Shown here: positions 43,993-56,907 of the stretch, one piece after another | Layout: each line of letters starts with the position of its first letter | How positions within the stretch are numbered: position 1 is the stretch's first letter | Assembly (NCBI GenBank): GCA_918026815.1 | Contig: CAKJVC010000146.1 | Location: forward strand, 124,001 to 188,000 | Length of the DNA: 64,000 nucleotides | Reading direction: 5' to 3' | DNA from: Chalara sp. BL73 | Taxonomy: Eukaryota > Ascomycota > Leotiomycetes > Helotiales | Notes under the pieces: generated by a model | Seen by the model: the letters and a program-made list of their open reading frames with translations, nothing else | Databases searched by the model: none | Told to the model about the DNA's origin: nothing | Position numbers and translations under genes: made by a program

Positions 43993-46029
43993 TGCAAATC
44001 CGGGAAGTTGGGTTTGATTTGTACCCCAAGAGGGATTGACCTTCAAGGCAAACCGAGTGCGGAATGATATGAGACGTCCCCTTTACGGAAGGCTGGTTCC
44101 TGATGCAGGAGAAACAAAGAAGGTAAATCAGGTTTCTGGACTGGGTCTTGGGAACTGATTTGGGAAAAGATAGATGACGAGATTTTGTGATAGATCTAAG
44201 TTTTGTAAGAATAATAATCTGCGACGGAGGAGAGGAGGCCATTGCGACCTGAGATGAAGGTATAATTTTCATCTCAGGAGTTAAAAATCTTCAATAGCAA
44301 GAGATTGGAGGTATCTTGAAAATAAAACTAGTGGGGGAAAGCTCCCATCGAAAGCTTGCTATTGACGTTGCTGACACTTTCATGTGACCCAAAAAATGTT
44401 TGGGGGAATATTCATCCGAGACTGATACCGGGCAGACATAAAGCATTCAAGACAGTATCAACAGCTCCGAAAAATGTAGATACATAGCTACTATCCCAAA
44501 TAGCTTTCAGGCATCAATTCTATGATGGGTGGAGGTTTGGGAATTCAGCCGACCCACTTTTATCTCCTATTGAGACCAGAAAATAGTAATTTAAGCGAGG
44601 AAAAGTGATGTCCCAAACCCGGACAAGAGAAATACTTATTTTTTGCTATTGAACGTAAAAAAAGACGGGAGTGAAGGAAATGAAAGACATGTAGCTTTCC
44701 GTCACTGGCGATATGATGGTTGCGAAACTTGCCCACCATTTCGAGGACCAGCTGACGACTTCCGCCTCCTGTAGCCACTGCAATCGGATTCTCTCGACAA
44801 AGGAGGGTTTGGGAGTAAGACTTGATGTATTCTCTATTTTAAGGTAGTAGGAGCTAAGCTTGATGAGCTTGATGAGCTTGCCTTTTGAGGACAAGCTGAC
44901 GTGAATATGGCGGATCCCCTGGAAGTTGGACATGCTTGCCCCAGCTCAATCTGACCAACCTTCTGGTATTGACTGAACGCTTGTATTGGCCAATTTTTGC
45001 CTGAATTAGAGTGTATAGAGTCTCTACCTTTGATAATAAATACCAGGCGACTTGCAAATATTTACCGTTCAATATGTTCAGCTTCACTTTTACACATCTC
45101 GTTAGGTTCAGAAATTCTTTTCGCGGTAAACACAGAAACACATACAGAGTTGTAGAAAGCTGTGCAATCAATTCTTCTGAGACATCTCTTCAATTTATCT
45201 TCAGCTGTCATTTCGCTCCCTCTGCACCCTTTCTAACTGCTCGCGATACTGCTGGTGTTATTTTTTAGTACGCCATCAAATTAGAGTAGAAGCACGCATC
45301 CCTCTCAATAGTTCATTAAGTAGACTACCATGAGTGCGTGATTGAATTTACCTAGGACTTGCCGTTTCAAGATGTGGTCGCTCTGAGAACCTGTTCTCAT
45401 AACTTGGTGACTGGTATGCTATAAATAGAATCAATTGAAGCTTCTCAAGAAGTTTAAAAAGAGACAGAAGCTGCATATTGGACCCGTACCAAATCAGACG
45501 TCTTCGCATCCGAATGCCATTGCCGCGGCCGCAGCAGATATGAATTGCCTCGCGGATTTCCAAGGGATGGCTTCAAAGAGCGGACTCTGTATCACAATTT
45601 CAGTCTAATTCTAAGTCAACCATGCCAGTTCTCAGCATAACACCTCTAATAGCTAGGTAAAGACGCCAAGACTCTAAGTCAAGAGACGATAAGCATAGCG
45701 CAAACCTCAGCCTCCCGCATATGATTCCGCAGTTGAGGCTCGTAAAACAAAAGGATTAAATCCATATCATACGACGAGGGCGTTGCAGAATCTCAGAAGA
45801 TTAAATGTAAAAGAGCCGAATGCCTAGAAGTAGTAGTCCCCGCAAAATCAAGGGGCTTGTTTTGATTTCGCCGTAAGCGGCTAGCTTCGAGTCATAGACG
45901 TCATTAGCAAGCCACTCACTATTAAGTCTAGATCTTACAGAGCCTTATCTAGTGACTATGGTTCTCATAATTCAATATGCTCCGTTCACACTCCACTTTC
46001 GTAAATTATGACATACATACGAAACGACG
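43993..46029. other. 2-kb divergent region between STE3 and photolyase
   Basis: Both genes start outward from here, so their promoters share it. Short frames only (44560-45563). No other gene seen. Confidence 0.55.
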
Positions 46030-48088
46030 ATGCCTAGAGTGATATACTGGTTCAGGACTGACCTCCGCTTACACGATTCCCCGGCACTCCAAGCAGCTTT
46101 AGACCTCAATCCTGAAGCGTTCTGGCCTGTATGGTGCTGGGATCCCCATTATGTATACCGAGCACGTGTTGGGGTTAACAGATGGCAGTTCCTGTAAGTC
46201 TATAAATATTACTTGGTACCAAAGAGACGCCTGGATTGACAATATGTAGTATTGATTGCCAGAATGATTTATCAAGGTCCATCACTAAGCTGAACAATGA
46301 ATCTAAGCTGTTCCTGATCAGAGAAGCGCCTCAGACACTCTTGCCAAAGCTGTTCAAGGCGTGGAAGGTAAGCCATCTGGTTTTTGAGAAAGACACGGAC
46401 GCGTATGCGCGTCAAAGGGACGAGGAGGTCATTCAAGCTGCCGAGGAAGCGGGGGTTGCGGTCATCATTAAGTACGGCCGCTCACTATGGGATAGTGATG
46501 AGCTTGTAAAACGCAACAATGGGAAGCCCACCATGAGTATCTCGCAAGTTCAAGTAGCAGGCCCTAAGATAGGGGAGATCCCTCGGCCTATTCCTGCGCC
46601 TAAATCGCTGCCAGACCCAGGAGAGACGGATCTAGAAGGGGTTGAACAGGATATACCGGAGCAGAATCCGGACTTCAATGGCGCGTACAGGGGTGGGAAG
46701 GATAGGAGCTATGAGAAGCTCGCTGGTCCGAACGGGGATTTTGCCGTCCCAACGCTGGAAGAGCTTGGATTTCCAGCTGCAACCACCAAACACCGTGGCG
46801 GCGAAACTATCGCTCTCAATGCGCTTGACGAAATAATCGCCAACGAGACCTACACAGCAACTTTCGAGAAGCCCAACACCGCGCCTACGGATTTCGAGCC
46901 GCAAGCTACCACACTTCTGTCTCCGCATCTGCATTTTGGGTCATTGAGCATGAGGGAGTTCTATTGGCGCGTGCAGGACGTGGTAGATGCGTTTAAGGGA
47001 AAGGCAAGTCAGCCACCGACGAGTTTGACGGGGCAGTTGCTGTTTAGGGATATGTATCTTGCGGCCCAGGCGAAATTGGGGTGGGCGTTTGGGCAGACAA
47101 TGTATAACGACCATGTGAGGTTTATTCCGTGGCATTTGCAGAGTAAGGTTGATCGTGAGAAGAAGCTCGCGTCCGGAGAATACCATATCGACTCGGAGAA
47201 AGCTGAGGAGTGGTTTCAGAGATGGAAATGGGGACGTACGGGATTCCCGTGGATCGATGCGTTGATGAGGCAGTTGCGGGAGGAGGGCTGGATTCAGTGA
47301 GTATTTTTATTTCCTTGAATATTTCTTAGGATAGTGGAAAGAAATCCTTACAAAGTGACAGTCATCTGGGAAGACATTCAGTAGCATGCTTCCTGACGAG
47401 AGGAGGCTGCTATATCTCCTGGGAGCGCGGCGCCGAGGTCTTTGAGGAGTGGCTCATCGACCACGAGGCAGCATGCAATGCAGGGAACTGGCAATGGCTC
47501 TCCTGCACAGCATTCTTTTCGCAATTCTACCGCTGCTACTCGCCAATAGCTTTCCCACAGAGATGGGATAAAGAAGGCGCTTTCATCCGTAGATACGTCC
47601 CTGAGTTGAAGAATCTTGATAAGAAGTATATTTACGAACCGTGGAAGGCGCCGATTCAGGATCAGAAGAAGGCGGGTGTGACGATTCAAGGTAACGGGAA
47701 GGGAGGGGAGAAGGGCGCGTACCCGAAACCCATGTTTGATTTTGTGGAGAGGAGGACAGTGTGTTTGGATGGAATGAAGAAGGCATATGAGGCGAATTTG
47801 TATGGGAACGATCCAAAGGTTATTGATGGGACGTGGAGAACGTTGATTCCTGGTGATGCGGAGGGGTCGACGGAAGGGAAGAATTTTGAGGACGCGATGA
47901 AGGAGAGTTCGGAGAACAGGAAAGTGAAAGCCGGGCCTTGGGGAGGAAGCTCAAACAATGGTGCCACTGGGGAGATCCAGGGCGGTGCGATAGAGGACGG
48001 CGAAGAGACAAAAGTAAGAGACACGGCGGCAGCGAAGAGGAAGAAACAGGTGACACTAGATGGTCATGTGAAGAAAACCAAGAAATAG
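46030..48088 (+). CDS. (6-4) photolyase / cryptochrome
   Basis: FAD flavoprotein that repairs UV (6-4) photoproducts, and in some fungi also signals blue light. Exons 46030-46193, 46250-47296 and 47362-48088; introns 56 and 65 nt; 645 aa. The N-terminal photolyase domain starts RVIYWFRTDLRLHDSPAL. The FAD domain shows LLSPHLHFGSLSMREFYW, GQLLFRDMYLAAQ, KWGRTGFPWIDALMRQLREE and, formed across the second splice, GWIHHLGRHSVACFLTRG. The His pair four residues apart (405 and 409) matches the catalytic histidines of 6-4 enzymes. AGNWQWLSCTAFFSQFYRCY and YIYEPWKAP follow. The C-terminal tail is long and Lys/Gly-rich and ends KRKKQVTLDGHVKKTKK, a likely nuclear signal. Without function tests, repair and photoreceptor roles cannot be told apart. 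Confidence 0.93.
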
Positions 48089-48392
48089 TTTTAGATGTGA
48101 ATGAAAACTAAGTATACTTCAGTCCTATGGACAAAAATGATAATTCACACTTGGTAAACTGCGGTGGTCAATGGCAATCGAGAACAAAAACAGTTCCCCC
48201 AAATTTTTTACTCCAAATCTGCTAGCACAGCATGCAAGCCGCTCGATAATATATGTAGAGCAATAGTACATTTCGACATCGTCATAGATCCGTTCCCTCT
48301 GTTTGTACAATCAAATATAATGAAGGCGCCGTTGTTTCCCTTTCCCTTGACCCTCTATCCTAAACGCCTGTACAGTATGCTGGCATGTCGTC
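48089..48392. other. Convergent intergenic region
   Basis: Short 304-bp gap between the ends of the photolyase and MRH-protein genes. Confidence 0.6.
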
Positions 48393-49784
48393 TTAATCAT
48401 CCCATTCTTCGTCCAATTGATCTATCAACCGATTCTCGTCATCGTGAGTCCTTCCTCTCCCGTGACCATTGGCTGAAACAGAGAGCTGGCTATAACCCCT
48501 TCTGCTTGGCAGGAATTGAGCGCAAGATGATGTTGCAATGATGAAGAAGTCCTAAGCATAGCAGGTTAGCATGTGCAAAACCAACATTTGTAGACAATAT
48601 TAAGCTTTGACAGCAATAGTACCATGCTGTTCTATGATCCCCTTACAAAAAAATGATAAAAAAAAATTTGGGCAGCAGCTCCTGTCCTTTGGCCCTATGC
48701 GTCTGAGACCCGACGGCCAAAAAAGAGCTATGAGAGATGTGCAGCCTCCCAGGACAGCCTCGACTTGTGCGTCTTCTGGGGCTGTAGAAGTGACGTCTTC
48801 ACTTCTATAGTAGGTAACAGCCCCTCACGGACTGAGGTCACTCGTGGAAAAATCCTATATGCTGACTGCTGAACACAATATCGTCCACTTGCCTTGATAA
48901 AACTTCCTATCCCAGCCCACATGCTGTAATTCGGCAATTGTCTCCACCCTCGAGCATGAGCCACATTTCGTTGATAGAACACACCACCAAGGAAGTATAC
49001 AAGTATCGCAATAAGCCCAATGATTGTGAACACTGCTGCTGGGCCGACTCCCTGTTTCGCCGGTTGGGCGGCAGGACAAGCTGCTGCTGAGAGGATCTCG
49101 AAGGAGTATGAGCACTCATCGGGGTCAACTCCAACAAAGGTTGCGGAGGCCGTGGTAGCGAGAGGATCTTTGTCGCAGTGGAAGGATATCAGAGCAGATT
49201 TTCTGCGGCTTCCTTCCTTGTTATATGCCTCGGTTTCTATATCTGCGTAGTCATCATCCCATGTCCGGCTGTCTTCTCCACGAGCCATTCGGCTCTTCTC
49301 TTCCTTCCCACATGGCGAGCCATGTGTATATTGGAGTACGATCCGTCGTCCTCGCTGTGTCAAGTTCGTTGATAATTGTCTAATCCTGTCAGTATGGCTG
49401 CTGTCTGTCCTGCGATGTGATTTCATACCCCAAAGAATATGTCTCATCCCCATAATCATAAAAAGCGCTGACATTTTCCCGATGTTCACTATCGATTCCA
49501 ACGACGTTCTCTAGCCCCTCTATAACTGGCGCACACACATTCAAAGTGAAGTTGGCCTTGTAGTCATACCCTTTCGCATGCCAGCTTTCCGTTTTATCAT
49601 CCTTGCCTGGCTTTTTGTCGTCCGGCGGAGGCAGTATTGAAAGAGGTCTCAAGTCGTAGAAAGCGCCGCTTGAGGAAGCAATAGTACACGGATCCACAGG
49701 CTTCTCCTTCTCCTCCGCAGCATATACCTGGCTTTGAAATGCTAGCGCAAGGAGGAGGGAGCTAGAGATGATCCGGAAAAACAT
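48393..49784 (-). CDS. Type I membrane protein with MRH domain (Atg27/Mrl1-like)
   Basis: Likely Golgi/endosome sorting receptor of the mannose-6-phosphate-receptor-homology group; Atg27 relatives act in membrane supply for autophagy. Exons on the minus strand: 49784-49429, 49379-48893 and 48551-48393; 333 aa. Signal peptide MFFRIISSSLLLALAFQSQVYA; lumenal domain with CTIASSSGAFYDLRPL, NFTLNVCAPV, HGSPCG, SFHCDKDPL and FVGVDPDECSYSFEILSAAAC; membrane segment AAVFTIIGLIAILVYFLGGVFYQ; then HARGWRQLPNYSMWAGIGSFI. The last exon encodes DFFIIATSSCAQFLPSRRGY and ends ENRLIDQLDEEWDD, the family's usual tail. It is reached through a 341-nt intron whose donor is GCAAGT, not GT. Reading on instead gives a different 54-residue tail. 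The frame reaches 49901, but Met at 49784 gives the signal peptide. Confidence 0.86.
48552..48892 (-). other. GC-AG intron, 341 nt
   Basis: Donor AAG|GCAAGT and acceptor ...GCTATGCTTAG|GAC, with a CTAAC branch site shortly upstream. GCAAGT is the known strong form of GC donors. It joins in phase 0 and restores the conserved tail of the MRH protein. Confidence 0.8.
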
Positions 49785-52700
49785 GTTGATGTTTATATAA
49801 ACCGATAGAGCGCCTACGGCGCAACAGAACAGGAGTTGAATGTCTATCCTTAAAGGATCTGGACAGAGGAATATCACTACTTTCTGTGGAGACTTATGCA
49901 TCGTGTCCCCTGAGCTGATTACATAAGTCCTATCGAAGGCCTGAGGCTCCAGGCACAGACTGGTGCCTGGCGCCTGAAAAGAGGAACTATCCTATTCGGG
50001 TTAGCGGTGGTCTGAGCTTTTTTTTTTCTCGACTACTTAAGCACACTTCCGCTTCCCAAAATTTTGTTCTTCACGACAATACTGTTTGTTCTCCCAACCC
50101 CCTATACTTCAACCATCTACTAACAATTATACAGTCTAAGAATCATTTCTTTAGTAAACGTCCTCTTCTGAGCTTCTCAAAAAAGCTATAGACCTCAACC
50201 ACGTTGATGAGCCGATCCTCGTCGCACAAGAGTGAGGCCTTTTTACTCTCGAACTGTCTGAAAAGATGGCGGCTTGCGGGCTGTATAGAGAGTGGCGATG
50301 ATCTTGTCCCATTCATTTGCTGGCCTCGGTCGCGGTGGATGGGTGTGTGACGATGGACGTCTGAGTGGCATTTTTTTTTTTTCATTGGTGCTTTGCTGTG
50401 CGCAGGGCTCTGAAGAAGAATATTGGAGTGTTGTGAAGACGGATTTTGGTGGGACACTATCGTCTACGAGGCTTCGCTGTGCCATTCCATCGATGTAGTA
50501 TTCTATGGAAGAGAGCTTGTACGGCTCAAGCTGCCATTTGGTTTCCTGTTTCTCTGCTATACCCCATTGTTGCCATTCTAATATGCTGATGGCCATTTGG
50601 CAGCCTTCGCGCTCTCAAGCTTCACGAATGCTTCGTCACTGGTGTTTCGAGTTTATCCCTAGACTGACAGTCAAGCTGGTTCGAAAAACCGGCGCCGGCA
50701 TTGTTTCATGCCACCTTTACCCGTAGTTCATGATGTATCATGAGCAAAACATATTTCTGTATGTAATTCCTATCCTAACCTTATCTCGCTCGATGGGAGA
50801 ATGAGTGTAACTATACAGATAGTGCACTAAACTAATTTCAAAGGGAATGCTGACCATCAGTATCATCATCTTCCCCCAACCTTTCCCTGCTGGAGAATGT
50901 CAGTGAGAACCTGGATCCAGATATCCAGCATACATGAGGCTCCTTGCCCCAAAGTCGAGTCACGGTATATCGTTCTGTGTACACCCTACATAAAGATTAT
51001 AGGGCATTTGTGTTACAGATACGGTCGTGCTTTGCCAATCCAATCTCGTAACCTTTGCTAAGGCTCTAGGGAGGCCAGAATATGTCTCGCTCAACCTGTA
51101 GTTGACATGATGATCTCTACATGGTGTCTGGAAGCGGACGAAGATACTACGGCCCGAGTTGGATGACGTGAACCTGTGGTATCGATTCCCCCAAGATGTG
51201 TTAAGTATTATGTCGCCGGATGGTCTGGCGAGGCGTGGCGAGAGCGGAAGTCGATTGTAGGAGCATGAGGAGGAAATGTACAGGTAACATTGCGATGGCT
51301 TGGGAGATTATGGTACTCCCGCATCGTGCAGTTATACAAGAAAAGATACTCTCAATAAAAGACTACGCTGAAGGAGGACGAGATGATATCCTCGATACCG
51401 AGAAAGCATCGGCTGCATTTATCCTACCTAGCAATATTCCTAACACTAGTAAGTCGTGGCTGGTTGAAAATCAGGTCTGGTGCCGGGCCTCTCATGAGGC
51501 TCTAAATGCCGAGCATTTTGGAGCCTCCCTATGACATGTAAGCTAGGTAGTAAGGCTATGCAGGGAGGGCTTCTCCTTAGATAACTGACGCGGAAGAAAC
51601 TGTCAAGGTCGGGGCCGGGTAACCCCCAAGACGCCACGCCTCCACCCGGCTTAAATGGCTTCAAGCGCCAAGGCGGGAGAAGATATGCGTGAGGTATAAG
51701 TTCCCCAATAGGAGGCATTGAGGAAGTTAAGATGTTGAATTAGGTTTTAGCCACCAGCTTTCATTGTAGCCTTATAAGTGATGTACTCTGAGAAATGAGA
51801 ATTTTCTGAAACCTTCGCCCGAGCGTTGCTTCAGCAATTAACCACCTATTCGAAAATAGACCCTATTCAAAGGTCTAGAGCACGGAATATCAATCTCCCA
51901 GTGCAAATAAGAACTCCATACGTCAAGGTAGCAAAACTGGTTGTTTCTTCGGCTTTTGCCCTTTACTTTGCATATATATGGTGCAATTCCTATAATTTGC
52001 GTGTGCGATATCATCACATTAAAGTGCAACGACATCCATAGTATATCGAGAGAGCATACACTCTAAAATTTAAGATGTATCATCGCAGAACTCAAACATA
52101 TCAACCAAGGTTAAATTAGTTTATTATTTCATAGAGAAAGAAGCGTAGCCAAACTGTCGTTCCCCTGAGAGCGGTTTCGGTTGCTTCGGCAACGATGTGG
52201 TACTCACTCAGCCTTGCACAAGGCTATGACATACAACCTGTTGTCGACAATTATTCTCTCTTGACATCGCGACTTCCCGAAAGCAGCAGTCACGCTCTCT
52301 GCTTGGAGATAAGCTCTGTGCCTACCCTGTGGTAAGTCCTTGTTCCGTCTCCGACGTATCCATCTTCTTTTCTCGATGTATATCGCCAACTTGCTTCATT
52401 ACAAGTATTGCATTTTCCATTGCTCACTTTTTGGCTGAATATCAGATACAGTCACGTTATTGACTGAGGGAGCACGACACAAACCAACGAAACGAACCAT
52501 CCAAGTAAAATCACGGCTATGGTGGTCTCTTCACCCGTAGAGTTCATTGTTATATGATTTATGGTACATTTTATTTGGGATTTTATACTACGAGATTAGT
52601 TCAAGAAGACAGTCAAACCCCCTTAAGGAAACTCTGAGTGTTCCGTGGGTATCACCAATTAACAGCGACTTCAATCACCTGCCCGCGGAAGACTGGTTAC

Positions 52701-52910
52701 CGGCCTTTTGATGAGCATAGATCTAGTAGCACCAGCTTACTCAGGTATAAACGATCCCCCAACGAAGTACAACTCAATACGAATCAACCATAGAGAATAA
52801 ATCGCCAAAAACGAATGTTGGGCCATAACTCTAACATTCAAGCACTCCCTATTGGCAACGCCCGTCAAAGGCAGTGAATAGACCATTTAGAAGGATTGAT
52901 TTTTCACAAA
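49785..52910. other. 3.1-kb gene-poor region
   Basis: Overlapping minus-strand frames at 50143-50596 and a plus-strand frame at 51220-51534 have ATG starts but no recognisable domain. An exact 11-bp inverted repeat (GAGGCGTGGCG at 51230 and its complement at 51632) brackets the latter. I cannot support a gene. The last 300 bp before 52910 should contain the GH3 promoter. Confidence 0.45.
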
Positions 52911-55900
52911 ATGGACTTTACCCGGACATTACTGGAAGTCTGTCTTGCACTCGTCAAAATCGTCCCGGGCGGGAAAATGGTCCACGATATGATATCCCTC
53001 CCGCAGCAAAACCTATCGCTACCAATATCAGCCCCTTTCTATCCTTCTCCATGGATGACTCCTAATACTGTTGGTTGGGAGCATGCTTATGCACAGGCGA
53101 AGGACTTTGTATCACAACTCACATTGCTAGAGAAAATCAACTTGACGACTGGTGTCGGGTAAGCCAAATCAATCATACATGCGCATGAAATATTTCTCTT
53201 ACATTGATTCGCTAACCGCTTTTAGCTGGGAAGGAGAGCAAGTAAGCCAATCCTGCCTTAAATTGTCATTCTGACCCATGAGAGCCGGGGACCAAAGGAG
53301 CCGATTGAGGGCGGAGACAATTCGTTTGTCGGGTAGTCTCAGCTCTTAAGACATGCCCTCAAGCCCCTGGTTCCTCCTTTCAGAAACAATGAGTATAAAG
53401 CTTATTGGTTGATTAGTGCGTAGGACAAACTGGATCAATCCCTAGACTTGGTTTCCGCTCCTTATGCATGCAAGATGGACCCGTGGGGGTAAGAAGTACA
53501 GACCTCAATAGTGTCTTTCCCTCTGGCCAAACGATTGCGGCTAGCTTTGATCGTGGCCTTTTTTACGAGAGAGGCTTTGCGATGGGGGAGGAGCATAAGC
53601 AGAAAGGCGTTACGGTTTTACTTGGTCCGGTCGCCGGCCCTCTTGGGCGCGCTCCAGAAGGCGGACGCAACTGGGAGGGCTTTAGCCCCGATCCCTGTAC
53701 GTCTAGCATCAAACTTGACATTCATTACTGGCTAAACCGTACCAGATTTGACGGGAATTGCTATGGCGGAATCCATCAAGGGTATACAAGATGCGGGTGT
53801 CATAGCATGCGCGAAGCATTTTATTGGAAACGAGCGTAAGCTTTGATAGAGTTTCATTAAATGTTATGGCTAACTGTTTATAGAGGAACACTTCCGGCAA
53901 AAAGGTGAAGGTGGCTTTGATATAGAAGAGTCCATTTCGTCTAATATAGATGATACTACAATGCAGTAAGTGTTAGATAACCTTTCATACAAATACACAC
54001 AGAGTTTCGTTTACTTGGGTGAGGTTGGGGACCAGGTTCTGCAATCCTGATAGGCTTTGATAACTGATAGCATCTCGGCCATCGAGTATTTAGAGTGAAG
54101 CCCACCCCGGCTTGGGAATCAACACTGATAACAGATTCATAGTGAGCTCTATCTCTGGCCATTCGCCGATGCTGTACGTGCGGGTGTCGGATCCGTCATG
54201 TGTTCTTACAATCAAGTCAACAACTCATATGCATGCCAAAACTCGAAAGTTCTCAATAATCTCCTCAAAGACGAGTTAGGGTTTCAAGGCTTTGTTATGA
54301 GTGACTGGCAAGCCCAGCATACAGGTTAGTCAGATTACCGGAGCAGGCTCCTCTAGTTGAGATGGCTTTACGAGTAACTTACTCTCAAGACATGCATATA
54401 CTCATTGAGTATGTCTTCAGGAGAGATTACTCCTGAAAGGCGATTTCTATCCTTCAGTTTTGTCGAGCATGGAAACTAACCCTGAGTTTCCTATGCTAGG
54501 AGTTGCATCTGCAGTCGCAGGCCTCGACATGACTATGGTAAGTTGTCTTCTCGTATACTTGCAACGGTGCTAACATCTATAGCCGGGAGACACAATATTC
54601 AATAGCGGAGAGAGTTATTGGGGCGCCAATCTGACTCTGGGGGTGATCAATGGTACTATTCCTGAATGGAGGATTGACGACATGGCAAGTGCTATTTTTT
54701 TTTTTTAAATGTTTCATAAATTGTCGAACATTCAGACTAACCAGGAATCTGAAGGCTATGCGCATTATGGCTGCATATTTCAAGGTCGGACTGACTCTTC
54801 GCGAACAACCTATCAATTTCAATTCGTGGACCTTGGAAACTAATGGACCTCTTCATGCGTCCAGTGGAGGGCGTATTCAGCAAGTCAATTGGCACGTTGA
54901 TGTGCGAGGGAATCACAGCTCATTGATTCGACGTCTTGCCGCACGATCAACTGTTCTCCTTAAGAATGTCGAAAACGCCCTTCCTTTATCGAAACCAAAA
55001 CTCATTACAGTGATTGGAGAAGATGCTGGACCTGCATCTAATGGACCGAATGGATGCCCTGACCGCGGCTGTAACCATGGAACACTCGGCACAGGCTGGG
55101 GATCTGGAACAGCCAATTTCCCATATCGTAAGTCTCCTGGTTTTGTTCTTAGTCATTCAGTCTTCCCACCGGCGCAGTAGCTTGGAGTCTGAGGCATAAG
55201 CCCATTCTCCAAGCATCAAAAGAGTCGGAAAGCAGCGTTATTTAAATTTGTTTCATGAAATGAGAGCTGACAGGCATGCCGCTGTAGTTGTAACTCCAGA
55301 TGTTGCTCTTCATCGTCAGGCACTTGAGGATAACAGTGGTTACAAGAGTGTCTTGAGCAATTATGCCCTGAATCAGATCAAAAAATTAGTATCTCGTCCC
55401 GACACCACTGCAATTGTTTTCGTAAACTCGAACTCTGGGGAAGGTTTCATTAATGTTGATGGAAATCAAGGAGATCGGAATAATCTTACTTTGTGGAACG
55501 GTGGTGATAATCTCATCAAGACTGTTGCAGCTAACTGCAACAATACGATTGTGGTCATACATTCTACTGGTCCTACCATTGTTTCTGGTTGGCACGGACA
55601 TCCCAATGTTACAGCCATCTTGTGGGCTGGTCTTCCCGGTCAGTTGAATTCCTAACAGTCATGTTACTCGCCTTCTGAGAGCTAGAAGCTCAAGAGATGG
55701 CTCATGTTGCTTCTTTGCCATGATATCTCAGCTGAAAAGACAGCACCCAAATTCTAAGCTTCTGCAAGAGTTGCAACTGGTCATGGTACTAATTTGATGG
55801 ATAGGGCAAGAGAGTGGCCATAGTATTACGGATGTCCTTTATGGGAGAGTCAACCCAGCAGCGCGGACGCCTTTTACCTGGGCCGCGGATCGGGAAGATT

Positions 55901-56907
55901 ATGGAACTGATATTCTATATAAGCTCAATAACAATAAAGGTCAGTTTTGGACGCTACGAGGAATCCTCCCCTTTTTAAAATGTACAGCAAAACCTGACGC
56001 AATTGTGCAAATCAAAACCATTATAAGAGCACTCTGACTAACCTATGACAGGTTCTCCACAGGATAATTTTACGGAGGGTGTATTCATTGATTACCGTGC
56101 CTTCGATGCAAAAGAAATTAAGCCCCTCTATGAATTCGGTTTCGGACTTTCTTACACCACATTCAAGTACTCAGATTTGATTGTCACCCCCTCCGATGGA
56201 TATAATCAAGATATTCTGAAAAGTTCTCACACAACCACAGCCCCAACATTTGGGAACATTTCAAAGGAACTTCATGAATACACTTTTCCAGAGAATTTTC
56301 CGCGCGTCCCGCAGTACATTTACCCATATATTAATGGCGAGGATCCAAAAGAGGCTTCCGAAGATCCACACTATGGCAAAATTGCCGACGAGTTTCTCCC
56401 TCCGCACGCGACGGATGGATCACCTCAACCGGTACTTCAAGCAGGTGGCGCTCCAGGCGGTAATGCCAAGGTATGTCAGGTTTTCGGTACAAATCACTTG
56501 TTCTTGAGTGTTTCATGGACGATGAAACAAGCAATGTTCTTCTAAATTCCACTAGGAAAAGGACTAACTTCGGTGCTGTGACATAGCTTTGGGATGTAAT
56601 TTACACTGTGAAGACCACAATCAAGAACACCGGAAAACTCAACGGCGAAGAAGTTCCCCAGCTGTATCTCTCACTTGGAGGACCCGCCGATCCTAAGTTA
56701 GTGCTGAGGGGTTTCCAGCGCCTGAGCATTGATGCGGGACAATCAGTTGTTTTTACGGCAGACATTTTGCGCCGGGATCTGAGTAATTGGGATCCTGTCA
56801 AGCAAGATTGGGTCATTACAAACCATACGAAAATGGTTTATGTTGGACCCAGTTCTAGGAATCTCCCATTAAGCCAGGTTCTCTACCGAACTATCCCTAC
56901 TGATTAA
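52911..56907 (+). CDS. GH3 beta-glucosidase
   Basis: Releases glucose from cellobiose and other beta-glucosides. Thirteen exons: 52911-53158, 53227-53242, 53417-53696, 53746-53835, 53884-53965, 54143-54324, 54500-54537, 54583-54684, 54755-55127, 55288-55638, 55805-55939, 56052-56470 and 56587-56907; 878 aa with no stop or frame break. GH3 blocks: [76 protein letters not shown], nucleophile Asp293 in [29 protein letters not shown], and likely acid/base Glu522 in [26 protein letters not shown] and a C-terminal fibronectin III-like domain ([13 protein letters not shown]) follow. Exon 2 is only 16 nt and exon 7 38 nt; five introns exceed 150 nt; intron 8 is GC-AG. The N terminus is only weakly hydrophobic, so secretion is uncertain and an upstream exon is possible. 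Confidence 0.9.
54685..54754 (+). other. GC-AG intron, 70 nt, in the GH3 gene
   Basis: Donor ATG|GCAAGT, a long T-run, a GACTAAC branch site, acceptor CTGAAG|GCT. It keeps the frame and joins WRIDDM to [12 protein letters not shown] as expected for GH3. This is the second GC-AG intron in the window. Confidence 0.8.

Noticed and set aside
43354..44067. 237-codon plus-strand frame
   Set aside because: Antisense to the STE3 membrane-spanning exon; charged composition is the mirror of hydrophobic codons.
50143..50596. Two overlapping minus-strand frames (104 and 117 codons)
   Set aside because: True ATGs but no domain; NEWDKIIATLY briefly recalled a Clr5 motif, but the rest does not fit.
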